A stretch of DNA of 24,600 nucleotides from NCBI GenBank assembly GCA_009925965.1, contig RFPW01000010.1, forward strand, positions 1 through 24,600, read 5' to 3'. Source of the DNA: Betaproteobacteria bacterium. Lineage in GTDB: Bacteria; Pseudomonadota; Gammaproteobacteria; Burkholderiales; Burkholderiaceae_E. The notes under the pieces were generated by a model. It saw only the letters and a program-made list of their open reading frames with translations. It searched no databases and was not told where the DNA came from. Positions 14,929-23,015 of the stretch are shown here, piece by piece. Both the position numbers and the translations under genes were made by a program. The first letter of the stretch is position 1. Every line of letters starts with the position of its first letter.

Positions 14929-15969
14929 ATGAATCTAACGCCCAATCTGGCTGATCTTCCAACCACCATGCAGGCCATCGGTCATGGCAAGGGCGGCGGA
15001 CCCGAAGTGCTGGAGCCGATCCAGGGACCGACCCCTCGGCCTGGGCCAGGTGAAGTGTTGATCCGGGTCGCGTACGCCGGCGTTAACCGACCGGACATCC
15101 TGCAACGCAGCGGCCGTTATCCACCGCCGAACGACGCCTCGCCACTGATTGGACTCGAAGTGGCTGGCCACATCGTGGCGCTCGGTGAAGCGGTCGAAAT
15201 CCACCCCACCACCGCCATCGGTGCCGCAGTCTGCGCACTCTGTAACGGCGGCGGATATGCCCAGTATGTGGCGGTCCCTGCGGGTCAGGTCCTACCGATT
15301 CCCGCCGGGCTGAGCCTGGCCCAAGCCGCGGCACTGCCCGAAAATCTGTTCACTGTTTGGCATAACGTGGTCGAACGCGGGCATCTCGCAGCCGGGGAAA
15401 CGTTCCTGGTGCATGGCGGTTCGTCCGGGATTGGACTCAACGCCATTGGTCTTGCCAAGGCACGCGGGGCGACGGTCTATTGCACCGTCGGGGATACACG
15501 CAAGGCGGCCGCGTGTATCGAGGCGGGCGCCGACGCTGCCATCGTCTATCGAAGCCAGGACTTCGTTGAAGAAGTCGCACGACTAACCGGAGGCCGCGGG
15601 GTCGATCTGATTCTTGACATGGTCGGTGGTGACTATGTGGCGCGCAACCTGCGCGCTCTGGCTCTGGATGGTCGACTGGTCCAGATCGCCTTCCAACAAC
15701 CGTCGCGGGTCGAAGTCGACTGGATCACGCTGATGACCCGCCGGCTGACGTTCACTGGCTCCACCCTACGGCCCCGATCAAGGGAAGACAAAGCCGCCAT
15801 GGCGCGCGCGCTCGAGGCGGAAGTCTGGCCCCTCCTCAGCCAGGGCAAGCTCTTGCCGGTGATTGATTCCACTTATGCGCTTGCGAACGCAGCCCAAGCC
15901 CATCAGCGGATGGAGACGTCCCAGCACATCGGCAAAATCCTCCTCGAAGTCCCCCAATCCGCCGCATGA
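14929..15969 (+). CDS. Quinone oxidoreductase, PIG3-like zinc-free MDR family
   Basis: 346 aa. A GroES-like N-terminal domain (GEVLIRVAYAGVNRPDILQRSG at residues 41-62, split as GEVLIRVAYAGV and NRPDILQRSG) is followed by a Rossmann domain with glycine loop HGGSSGIG at 162-169. NRPDxxQRxGxYPPP is typical of the TP53I3/PIG3 branch, which reduces quinones with NADPH and lacks structural zinc. No zinc ligands of alcohol dehydrogenases are present. The ATG at 14929 is used; an internal ATG at 14968 starting MQAIGHG is closer to where homology begins and could be the true start. Its stop overlaps the next gene's ATG by 4 bp, so the two are cotranscribed. The physiological quinone is unknown. Confidence 0.88.
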   Translation: MNLTPNLADLPTTMQAIGHGKGGGPEVLEPIQGPTPRPGPGEVLIRVAYAGVNRPDILQRSGRYPPPNDASPLIGLEVAGHIVALGEAVEIHPTTAIGAAVCALCNGGGYAQYVAVPAGQVLPIPAGLSLAQAAALPENLFTVWHNVVERGHLAAGETFLVHGGSSGIGLNAIGLAKARGATVYCTVGDTRKAAACIEAGADAAIVYRSQDFVEEVARLTGGRGVDLILDMVGGDYVARNLRALALDGRLVQIAFQQPSRVEVDWITLMTRRLTFTGSTLRPRSREDKAAMARALEAEVWPLLSQGKLLPVIDSTYALANAAQAHQRMETSQHIGKILLEVPQSAA

Positions 15970-16853
15970 AAATACAGATCGCAAGCGATCTACATCTGGA
16001 ACGGCTGCGGCGTGACCCGCGGCTACGCAGCTGGCATGTGGTTGAACCGGCACCCAACGCGGCACTCTTGATTCTCGCGGGAGACATCCACCAGGGCGCA
16101 GCGGCGGTCGAAGCCTTTGTCGATTGGCCAGTGCCCGTCTTAATCGTGCCCGGCAATCACGAAGCGTACGAATCAACCATCGAAACTTCACTCGTAGCGA
16201 TGCGGACTGCCGCCGAGGGCACACATGTCCGCGTACTACAACGCGAAGTTGCCGTCATTGAAGGGGTTCGATTCGTCGCGGCCACGCTCTGGAGCGACCC
16301 CGCCGTGATGGGTGAGCGCGAGGCTGCGGCGCGAGTCGCGCTCTTGCAGACCATGGTCGACTATCGTCTGATTGCCACTGACCGTCCCGGCGCCAACCCG
16401 CACGACCGATTGACAATTGATGAAACGACCGACCACCATCGACGCGATCGGGCGTGGCTCGAAACCCAACTCAGCCAGGATTTTGATGGTCCTACGGTCG
16501 TCATCACGCACCACCTGCCATCTCAACGTTCGATTGCCCCACGTTACGCCGATAGCCTGTCCAATGCGGGGTTCGTGTCCGAGCTCGAGTCCCTGATGGG
16601 CGCCGAGCGAGTTCAACTCTGGATCCACGGGCATACCCACAGCTCTTTTGACTACGTGGCGGCCGGCACGCGAGTGGTCTGCAATCCGCGGGGTTATGCC
16701 CGCGGTCTCGGATCGGATCCAGAGCAAGCCAGTCCGACGCTGTCGTTCGAAAATCCAGAATTTCAGCCTGCCCTCGTCGTTGAGATTACGTCTGCACCAG
16801 CTTACGGTGGCGATGGATACTCATCAGCAGACCGGCTCCAAGTCCGAGGGTGA
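15966..16853 (+). CDS. Calcineurin-like metallophosphoesterase
   Basis: 295 aa. All blocks of the binuclear metallophosphoesterase fold are present: SDLH (D8, H10), GDIH (D40), GNHE (N64, H65), THH (H182) and GHTH (H223, H225). The subgroup is the one annotated as UDP-2,3-diacylglucosamine-hydrolase-like or general phosphohydrolase; the substrate cannot be told from sequence. It overlaps the quinone oxidoreductase stop by 4 bp. The last approximately 22 residues (after VVEI) have no clear family counterpart and are encoded within the 3' end of convergent rodA, giving a 68-bp tail-to-tail overlap. The extension suggests an original stop codon was lost. Confidence 0.88.
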   Translation: MKIQIASDLHLERLRRDPRLRSWHVVEPAPNAALLILAGDIHQGAAAVEAFVDWPVPVLIVPGNHEAYESTIETSLVAMRTAAEGTHVRVLQREVAVIEGVRFVAATLWSDPAVMGEREAAARVALLQTMVDYRLIATDRPGANPHDRLTIDETTDHHRRDRAWLETQLSQDFDGPTVVITHHLPSQRSIAPRYADSLSNAGFVSELESLMGAERVQLWIHGHTHSSFDYVAAGTRVVCNPRGYARGLGSDPEQASPTLSFENPEFQPALVVEITSAPAYGGDGYSSADRLQVRG

Positions 16854-17892
16854 CCATCGCGGTCCCACCATACGACATCCAAGGCAGCGGGACCCCGACA
16901 ACGGGCAAAATCCCGCTCACCATGCCCATGTTCACAAAGGCGTAGGTGAAGAAAATCATCGTGATCGACCCCGCGAGCAGGCGCATGAACATGGTTGCCC
17001 CAGAAGCCGCGATCATGAGTCCCCGCAGCATGAGTGCGAGATAGAGAACGAGCAAGATCAGATTGCCGACCAGGCCGAATTCTTCGGCAAATACCGCAAA
17101 CACAAAATCCGTCGTACTTTCCGGAATGAACTCGAGGTGGGCCTGGGTTCCCTGTAGCCAGCCCTTGCCCCAAAGGCCCCCGGAACCCACCGCGATGGTC
17201 GACTGAATGATGTGAAAGCCCTTCCCGAGCGGATCGCTCGATGGATCGATCAGCGTCAGGACGCGTTGGCGTTGGTAGTCATGCATTGCCATCCAGAGTA
17301 AAGGCGTCGCCGCTGTAATTCCCACCGCCAGTGCGATCAGTAACTTCCAGGGAAAGCCTGCAAAAAAAATGACATACGCGCCGGCCGCGAAAACCAACAC
17401 CGCGGTGCCCAAATCAGGCTGACGTGCGATCAAAAGCGTGGGCACTAGCAGCAGCGCGGCGGACACCAGAAAATCGATCGCCCGCAAAGCCCCCTCGCGA
17501 CGATGAAACCACCACGCGAGCATTAAAGGGGTCGCAATCTTGAGCAACTCAGAGGGTTGAATCCGCGTGACCCCCAAATTCAACCAACGTCGTGCACCCT
17601 TGGAAACATCACCAAACAGGGCAACGCCGATCAGCAGGACGATCCCCAGGACGTAGATGGGGACCGCCGTTCCGCGCATCCAATTGGGTGGCAAATTGGC
17701 CGCCGCCCAACACACCAACGCAGCGACGAAAATGTTGCGAAGGTGGGCCTCGAAGCGCCCCGGAAAATTGACCCCGGCCGAATACACCGTCATGACGCTC
17801 AAAATCAAAATCAGAATCAGTGTCACCGTCAGAATCGGATCAAAAACCAGAATCGTCCGACGCGCCGAGCGCTTGAAATCGTCAAACGTCAT
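16786..17892 (-). CDS. rodA: Rod shape-determining SEDS glycosyltransferase RodA
   Basis: 368 aa polytopic inner-membrane protein with about ten hydrophobic spans. RodA polymerises lipid II into glycan strands for side-wall growth with PBP2. Family motifs: KGARRWLNLG at residues 98-107, IQPSELLKIA at 111-120, IPESTTDFVFAV at 256-267 with catalytic D262, and VPLPWMSYGGT near the end. The ATG at 17890-17892 overlaps the mrdA stop by 4 bp, the classic PBP2-RodA pairing. It is the last gene of the rod operon, and no terminator follows before the convergent phosphoesterase gene, whose 3' end it overlaps. The symbol mrdB is a synonym. Confidence 0.97.
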   Translation of the reverse strand: MTFDDFKRSARRTILVFDPILTVTLILILILSVMTVYSAGVNFPGRFEAHLRNIFVAALVCWAAANLPPNWMRGTAVPIYVLGIVLLIGVALFGDVSKGARRWLNLGVTRIQPSELLKIATPLMLAWWFHRREGALRAIDFLVSAALLLVPTLLIARQPDLGTAVLVFAAGAYVIFFAGFPWKLLIALAVGITAATPLLWMAMHDYQRQRVLTLIDPSSDPLGKGFHIIQSTIAVGSGGLWGKGWLQGTQAHLEFIPESTTDFVFAVFAEEFGLVGNLILLVLYLALMLRGLMIAASGATMFMRLLAGSITMIFFTYAFVNMGMVSGILPVVGVPLPWMSYGGTAMVTLGLGAGLLMSIHRHRKLVQT

Positions 17893-19946
17893 CGACGCTC
17901 CTGCTCAGCGGGCCGAACGGGCGCAGGCCCTGGCGTTGGGGTGGCCGGAATAGGAGGGCCCGGCGGAACGCCCGGGGCTCCCGGAGCGCCTGGTGCGCCC
18001 GGAACGGCCGGAACCGGATCCGGCTCCGGCTGGGGGCCATCTGGCACATCTCGCAAGCTCGGGTCCTCGGAAGCAATCCCGATCGTTACCGCTTTAACAG
18101 GATCCCCTTCGGGGCGCTTGCCAAGCAACACGTAATCGATCGCCCGGCGCGCAATGGGCGCTGCGGCTGCAGCCCCAAAGCCAGCATTTTCAACGATCAC
18201 CGCAAGCGCAATCTGAGGATTGTCAGCCGGCGCAAACGCCATGAACAGTGAATGATCACGGTATCGCTCTGAAATGCGGCGCGCGTCGTAGCGCTCATTC
18301 TGTTTGATCCCAATGACCTGAGCGGTCCCCGTCTTGCCAGCCGCCGCATAGGGTGCACCGGCGAATGCATGGCGACCCGTACCGAAGCGGTTGACATCGA
18401 CCATCGCCGCTTTGACCAGTTTGAGCCACTCGGGCTTAAGCGCAATGCGCTCGCGCTCGGGCGTACTGACCGGCGTCAGGCCCCGTGTGCTCGGATTCTC
18501 GAGGGCACGAACTACCCGCGGTGGTCGAACGGCTCCATCAGCCGCCAAGGTCGCGGTGGCATGCGCCAGTTGCAGGATCGTGAATGTGTTGTAACCCTGC
18601 CCGATTCCGATCGAAATCGTCTCACCCGCCAACCACTTTTGCTTGTAACGACGCAGCTTCCAGGCGCTCGATGGCAGGATTCCCTGCACCTCTCCTTCGA
18701 GGTCAATTCCGGTCAGCTGACCAAAGCCCCAGGGCTTCATGAAATCGTGGATGGCATCCACGCCCATGTCGTTGGCGACCATGTAGTAATAGGTATCAGA
18801 GGACACGACAATCGAGCGATGCAGATCGACGGCACCATTTCCCCGCGGGTTGGAGTCACGAAACTTGTGGCCGCCAAACTGGAAGTACCCAGGATCGTAG
18901 ATCGTGGTGCCGGGCGCGCGCTTGCCACTCTCAAGCGCCGCCAATGCCATGAATGGCTTGTAGGTCGAGCCCGGTGGGTAGGTACCTCGCAATGGCCGGT
19001 TGAGCAGAGGCTTGTCAGGCGACTCGTTATAGCCCTGCCAAACCTGAGGATCAACGCCGTCGGTAAAGAGATTTGGATCGAAGGTCGGTTTACTGACAAA
19101 AGCCAGAATCTCTCCCGTTCTTGGATCGATTGCGACAAGCGCCCCGCGCCGGTCACCAAACATGTCTTCGACCAGCTTCTGCAGGCCCAGATCGATTGAA
19201 AGGACGACGGTGCTACCCGCCTGGGGCGCACGTCGCGAAAGGGTTCGCACCGGTCGCCCACCCGCTGAAACCTCAATCTCTTCATAGCCTACTTGTCCGT
19301 GCAGGACCTTCTCGTAGCTCAGTTCCACCCCAACCTTACCGATCTGGGTGGAGCCAATGTACTGACTCGACTGCTCAGACTCTTCAAGGCGCAACTTGTC
19401 GGCCGGCGAAATTCGTCCGATGTGGCCAATCAAATGACTCCCAGTTTCACCCAGGGGGTAACTGCGAAACAACCGAGCTCTCACCTCGACTCCTGGCAAG
19501 CGAAAGCGATTCGCCGCCAAAATCGCGACTTCTTCATCGGTTAAACGGCTCTTAAGCGGAATCGACTCTGCGGACTTCGAGTCTTCAAATAGCCGTCGAA
19601 ATCGTCTCCGATCTTTGATACTGATTTCGACGAGACCGGAGATTTCGGTGATGGTCTGCTCCAGATTCTCGATCCGCCCCGGTTGCAGCTCAAGGGTATA
19701 AGCAGAGACGTTTTCGGCAATGACCACACCATGGCGGTCGACAATCAGGCCACGGGTGGGCGCGATCGGGACCAGCTGAATGCGGTTCTCCTCGGCTTGC
19801 AGGCTCAACTGATCATGTCGAACCACTTGCAGCCAGGCGAATCGAGCCGCTAACAGCACAAAGCACGTAACGACAAGGCCGACGGCCACCGCGACCCGGA
19901 TCCGGAACTGATGAAGCTCCTGCTCGGTATTACGGACCGCGACCAT
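17889..19946 (-). CDS. mrdA: Penicillin-binding protein 2 (peptidoglycan D,D-transpeptidase)
   Basis: 685 aa, longer than E. coli PBP2 (633). It cross-links peptidoglycan for elongation, anchored by one N-terminal span at residues about 17-36. The pedestal domain follows (IAPTRGLIVDRHG at 61-73). The transpeptidase has SxxK as STYK with nucleophile S327, SSD at 382-384 (PBP2 enzymes carry SxD rather than SxN) and KTGTAQV at 538-544. After about residue 635 there is an added periplasmic tail made of Pro, Gly and Ala with collagen-like GAPGAPGAPG. The ATG at 19944-19946 starts one base after the mreD stop, with no clear ribosome binding site, so translation is probably coupled. It sits in the order mreBCD-mrdA-rodA. 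Confidence 0.97.
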   Translation of the reverse strand: MVAVRNTEQELHQFRIRVAVAVGLVVTCFVLLAARFAWLQVVRHDQLSLQAEENRIQLVPIAPTRGLIVDRHGVVIAENVSAYTLELQPGRIENLEQTITEISGLVEISIKDRRRFRRLFEDSKSAESIPLKSRLTDEEVAILAANRFRLPGVEVRARLFRSYPLGETGSHLIGHIGRISPADKLRLEESEQSSQYIGSTQIGKVGVELSYEKVLHGQVGYEEIEVSAGGRPVRTLSRRAPQAGSTVVLSIDLGLQKLVEDMFGDRRGALVAIDPRTGEILAFVSKPTFDPNLFTDGVDPQVWQGYNESPDKPLLNRPLRGTYPPGSTYKPFMALAALESGKRAPGTTIYDPGYFQFGGHKFRDSNPRGNGAVDLHRSIVVSSDTYYYMVANDMGVDAIHDFMKPWGFGQLTGIDLEGEVQGILPSSAWKLRRYKQKWLAGETISIGIGQGYNTFTILQLAHATATLAADGAVRPPRVVRALENPSTRGLTPVSTPERERIALKPEWLKLVKAAMVDVNRFGTGRHAFAGAPYAAAGKTGTAQVIGIKQNERYDARRISERYRDHSLFMAFAPADNPQIALAVIVENAGFGAAAAAPIARRAIDYVLLGKRPEGDPVKAVTIGIASEDPSLRDVPDGPQPEPDPVPAVPGAPGAPGAPGVPPGPPIPATPTPGPAPVRPAEQERR

Positions 19947-19947
19947 C

Positions 19948-20550
19948 TTAGAGAGGGCGCGTCTGATCCCGATCGACCGCCCGGCGCTGGGGCGCCAACA
20001 GCAGTAAATCGGCGACGGGCCACAACAGGGCCGAAATCACGGGCGCCACAAACACCGACCAGCCCGCAAACGCACCTCCCAAGGCCATCCGCACAAGAAC
20101 CGTCGCCAACTCCGCCGCGACGAACAGCGGCAACACATGCAGGAGTTGGCCGCCAACGTCGAACCAGGGCAATCGACGCTGAAGCGCAAATGCTCCATAC
20201 GACAACAACGAATACCCCAGGGCATGCTCCCCCAGCAAGCTCGCCTGATGCACGTCCATCACCAAGCCAAACAAAAAGGCTACGCCCATGCCGACCTTTC
20301 TGGGTTGACGCACGTTCCAAAAAAACAAAACGAGCGCAAGAAAATCGGGTACCCAGCGTGCGCTGCCCCATGGCATCACATTAAGCAGAAACGCGATCGC
20401 GATCGTAAGCGAGATAAACGCATTGTCGGCGGGCAACAGAAGATGCTCGCGTGCAAGACCCGCGCGTGCAGAACGCGGCGCCAATACATTGGCCACCGAC
20501 TTGCGCTCAAGCACCCTCGGGTCAGGCGGGGAACGGGGTGAGCGTTTCAT
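19948..20550 (-). CDS. mreD: Rod shape-determining protein MreD
   Basis: 200 aa; the family is usually 160-180, the extra part being a charged N-terminal leader of about 40 residues rich in Arg and Pro. Hydrophobic spans begin at FISLTIAIAFLLNVMPWG, followed by PDFLALVLFFWNV, VGMGVAFLFGLVMDV, LGYSLLSYGAF and more. FLFGLVMDVHQASLLGEHALGYS is the typical MreD stretch (read here as FLFGLVMDV then ASLLGEHALGYS). It is an inner-membrane partner of MreC and RodA in the elongasome. The ATG at 20548-20550 overlaps the mreC stop by 4 bp. A later start that removes the leader is possible, but the overlap supports the one given. Confidence 0.93.
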   Translation of the reverse strand: MKRSPRSPPDPRVLERKSVANVLAPRSARAGLAREHLLLPADNAFISLTIAIAFLLNVMPWGSARWVPDFLALVLFFWNVRQPRKVGMGVAFLFGLVMDVHQASLLGEHALGYSLLSYGAFALQRRLPWFDVGGQLLHVLPLFVAAELATVLVRMALGGAFAGWSVFVAPVISALLWPVADLLLLAPQRRAVDRDQTRPL

Positions 20551-21473
20551 GGCGAAGTCAACGATCGGGCACCGCGGCGGCGTGCCGGCCCCGGCTCCGC
20601 AGGCGCCAAAACGGGCGGGGGGAGCCGCGACGCATCGGGTTGCAGGACCAGAATCATTCGGCTCCGATCAACCCCTGCGGCGGGTTCGAGAAGGATTCGG
20701 GCAAAGGTCGAACCGCCCGCATGGTCAACCAGAATGACCCGCCCAACCGGCAGCCCGGGGGGATACAGGCCATCCAGACCCGAGGTGGTGATCGCATCCC
20801 CCGCACGCACATCCGCGTTCGCTGCAACATAGCGCAATTCGAGTCGGTTCGGCTCAGCGTCCCCGTAGGCAATCGCGCGCAATCCCGTGCGATCCAGCTG
20901 CACCGGGATCGAGAGGTTGCGGTCGGTCACCAGTGTGAGTTCGCTGGACAGCGGAAACGTGCGCGTGATCTGACCGATCACACCACCCGCGTCCACCACG
21001 GGTTGCCCTGACGCCAGGCCATGTTGAGTGCCCTTATCGAGCACAAACCGGCGTGCGAAGGTATCTCGGGTCTGGTAGAGCACCTCCGCCACAATCGACG
21101 GAATCGCCAACTGTTCACGGGCACCCAACAGGCGACGGAGTTCGGCGTTTTCAGCCGCGACATGCTCGGCCAACAGGAGCGTCTTCGCGTTAGTGGTTTC
21201 GATGCGGCGCAACTCGGCATTTTCATCGCGCAATTGGCCGACCTCATGAAAGGCCTGCGTGGTCGATTCAGTTGCCGAGTGGAAGACGTCGCGCGGCACC
21301 AAGAGGGTCCTCTGGACCGGATAAAGAACCGTCGCAACGCCCTGGCGCAGCGTCGCAAAGAGCGCCGAGCGGGCGTCAAGCACCAGCAGGACCAGAGAAA
21401 GTCCCGCAAAAATCATCAGCCGGACTTTGGCCGGCAAACCTTGTTTAAAAAACGGCGGAGGGATCCGTTCCAA
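20547..21473 (-). CDS. mreC: Rod shape-determining protein MreC
   Basis: 308 aa bitopic periplasmic scaffold of the elongasome. One membrane span at residues about 18-36 (RLMIFAGLSLVLLVL), a coiled coil at about 75-118 (QLRDENAELRRIE, AAENAELRRLL), then the two-barrel beta domain (VVDAGGVIGQIT, SGLDGLYPPGLPVGRV) and a Pro/Arg-rich tail. The start is TTG at 21471-21473: a TAG lies four codons upstream in frame and no earlier ATG exists, while the following residues ERIPPPFFKQG match the usual MreC beginning. AGGCG lies about eight bases upstream. It is 51 bp after mreB. A TTG start may set MreC below MreB, in line with their different cellular amounts (inference). Confidence 0.95.
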   Translation of the reverse strand: MERIPPPFFKQGLPAKVRLMIFAGLSLVLLVLDARSALFATLRQGVATVLYPVQRTLLVPRDVFHSATESTTQAFHEVGQLRDENAELRRIETTNAKTLLLAEHVAAENAELRRLLGAREQLAIPSIVAEVLYQTRDTFARRFVLDKGTQHGLASGQPVVDAGGVIGQITRTFPLSSELTLVTDRNLSIPVQLDRTGLRAIAYGDAEPNRLELRYVAANADVRAGDAITTSGLDGLYPPGLPVGRVILVDHAGGSTFARILLEPAAGVDRSRMILVLQPDASRLPPPVLAPAEPGPARRRGARSLTSP

Positions 21474-21503
21474 CGCATGCGCCTAAAAGTGGCAACTGCG
21501 TCA

Positions 21504-21519
21504 GCGCGCCCAAACGCGC
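21504..21519 (-). promoter_or_regulatory. GC stem-loop between mreB and mreC
   Basis: A 5-bp GCGCG/CGCGC stem with a 6-nt loop lies in the 51-bp mreB-mreC gap. No T-run follows, so it is not a full terminator. It may slow polymerase or protect the mreB message, giving more MreB than downstream proteins. The stem is short and GC repeats are common here. Confidence 0.25.
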
Positions 21520-21524
21520 GGCCA

Positions 21525-22568
21525 TCAGTCGTTGGTGAAAATAAGTCCGAGCCGGTCCATCCGCTCAATTGCGGTGCCGCATCCACGAACCACACACGTC
21601 AGTGGGTCCTCGGCAACCAGCACCGGGAGCCCAGTCTCTTCCATCAGCAGGCGATCAAGGTCGCGCAGCAGTGCTCCGCCACCGGTCAAGACCATGCCTC
21701 GATCGGCGATATCGGCACCGAGTTCGGGCGGGGTCTGTTCGAGCGCGATCTTCACGCTCAACACAATCTGATTCAGCGGGTCGGTCAGCGCTTCCAGGAT
21801 CTCGTTGGACGAGACCGTGAAACTGCGCGGAATCCCCTCGGACAAATTGCGCCCTTTGACTTCCATTTCTCGCACTTCACTGCCCGGAAACGCGCTACCA
21901 ATCGCTTTCTTGATCGATTCGGCGGTCGGCTCACCAATCAGCATGCCGTAATTCCGGCGGATGTAGTTAATGATCGCTTCATCAAACTTGTCGCCGCCGA
22001 CTCGAATCGAACCTTTGTAGACCATTCCGCCGAGCGAAATAACGCCAACTTCGGTCGTACCGCCACCAATATCGACCACCATCGAGCCGGACGCCTCAGA
22101 CACCGGGAGGCCGGCGCCAATCGCTGCCGCCATCGGCTCTTCAATCAGAAAAACGTCCGCAGCCCCCGCGCCCAACGCGGACTCGCGGATCGCCCGACGC
22201 TCGACCTGTGTCGATCCACAGGGGACGCAGATGATGATCCGCGGACTGGGCGCAAACGTGCTTTTGGGATGCACCATGCGGATGAACTGCTTGAGCATCT
22301 GCTCGGTCACCGTGAAATCGGCAATCACGCCGTCTTTCATCGGCCGGATGGCTTCGATATTGCCGGGAACTTTGCCCAACATCATCTTGGCTTCTTTGCC
22401 CACCGCAGCAATGGTCATCTTGCCATTCGGGCCACCTTCATGGCGGATAGCGACAACCGAGGGCTCATCGAGGACGATGCCTTTCCCACGCATGTAAATC
22501 AGCGTGTTGGCGGTCCCAAGGTCGATCGCGAGGTCGTTCGAGAAATACTTGCGAATGATGCCGAGCAT
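21525..22568 (-). CDS. mreB: Rod shape-determining actin homologue MreB
   Basis: 347 aa, exactly the usual length. It forms membrane-bound filaments that guide the wall elongation machinery. The actin-fold nucleotide motifs are IDLGTANTLIY at residues 15-25, VDIGGGTTEVGV at 165-176 and the adenosine motif LTGGGALLRDLD near the C-terminus. An N-terminal amphipathic start (MLGIIRKYFS) would bind membrane. The ATG at 22566-22568 is chosen because it gives the canonical MLGIIRKYF start; the longer in-frame reading crosses the promoter. It is the first gene of the rod operon, divergent from gatC. Confidence 0.98.
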   Translation of the reverse strand: MLGIIRKYFSNDLAIDLGTANTLIYMRGKGIVLDEPSVVAIRHEGGPNGKMTIAAVGKEAKMMLGKVPGNIEAIRPMKDGVIADFTVTEQMLKQFIRMVHPKSTFAPSPRIIICVPCGSTQVERRAIRESALGAGAADVFLIEEPMAAAIGAGLPVSEASGSMVVDIGGGTTEVGVISLGGMVYKGSIRVGGDKFDEAIINYIRRNYGMLIGEPTAESIKKAIGSAFPGSEVREMEVKGRNLSEGIPRSFTVSSNEILEALTDPLNQIVLSVKIALEQTPPELGADIADRGMVLTGGGALLRDLDRLLMEETGLPVLVAEDPLTCVVRGCGTAIERMDRLGLIFTND

Positions 22569-22711
22569 TGCGGGTCCGGGGTCTCGATCAGGCGAGTGGC
22601 GGGAACGGGTTCGGTCTTGAAACCCGCATTCCGACTGGCTCACACACAGTGGATCCGCGGATCATACCGTATACTTCACCTCCCCCGCGCCTCCCCCCTG
22701 CCACGTTCCCT
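22569..22711. promoter_or_regulatory. Divergent mreB/gatC promoter region with back-to-back -10 boxes
   Basis: The 143-bp gap must serve both operons. ATCATACCGTATACT at 22661-22675 holds TATACT (22670-22675) facing gatC and, on the other strand, TATGAT (22661-22666) facing mreB. The two hexamers lie 3 bp apart in a near-palindrome, so the polymerases would compete. Recognisable -35 boxes are missing on both sides. The gatC transcript would start close to 22682, leaving a short CT-rich leader with no ribosome binding site. Confidence 0.5.
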
Positions 22712-23005
22712 ATGCTCACCCGCGATGATGTCCAACGACTCGCCGAGCTTGCCCGGCTCGCGATTGATCCAGACGAGGCGGATCAAACCCTGCCACGCCT
22801 GAACGCGGTCTTCGGACTCATCGAGCAGTTACAAGCCGCGGAGGTGACCGGGGTCGAGCCGCTTGTCCACCCCGGAGCGGACCGCAAACTCGGGACCCGA
22901 TTGCGTACGGACACGGTCACCGAGCGGGTCGATCGCGCGGCCAACCAGGTCAGCGCCCCGAAAGTGGCTGAGGGGCTCTATCTGGTGCCCCGGGTGGTGG
23001 AATGA
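22712..23005 (+). CDS. gatC: Asp-tRNA(Asn)/Glu-tRNA(Gln) amidotransferase subunit C
   Basis: 97 aa, standard GatC length. GatC is the belt peptide that holds GatA and GatB together in the enzyme converting misacylated Glu-tRNA(Gln) or Asp-tRNA(Asn) to the amide form. The family pattern is visible: DDVQRLAELARLAI at residues 5-18, LNAVFGLIEQL at 30-40, and the end APKVAEGLYLVPRVVE. The ATG at 22712 is the natural start; the longer reading in frame crosses the promoter region. There is no clear ribosome binding site and the leader is C/T-rich. The gene ends 10 bp before the likely gatA start. Confidence 0.95.
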   Translation: MLTRDDVQRLAELARLAIDPDEADQTLPRLNAVFGLIEQLQAAEVTGVEPLVHPGADRKLGTRLRTDTVTERVDRAANQVSAPKVAEGLYLVPRVVE

Positions 23006-23015
23006 GGGCACGGAC

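Noticed and set aside
21021..22802. 593-codon open frame on the plus strand opposite mreC and mreB
   Set aside because: It is antisense to two unmistakable genes. Long stop-free antisense frames are common in GC-rich DNA, and the translation shows no recognisable domain and is rich in Arg and His.
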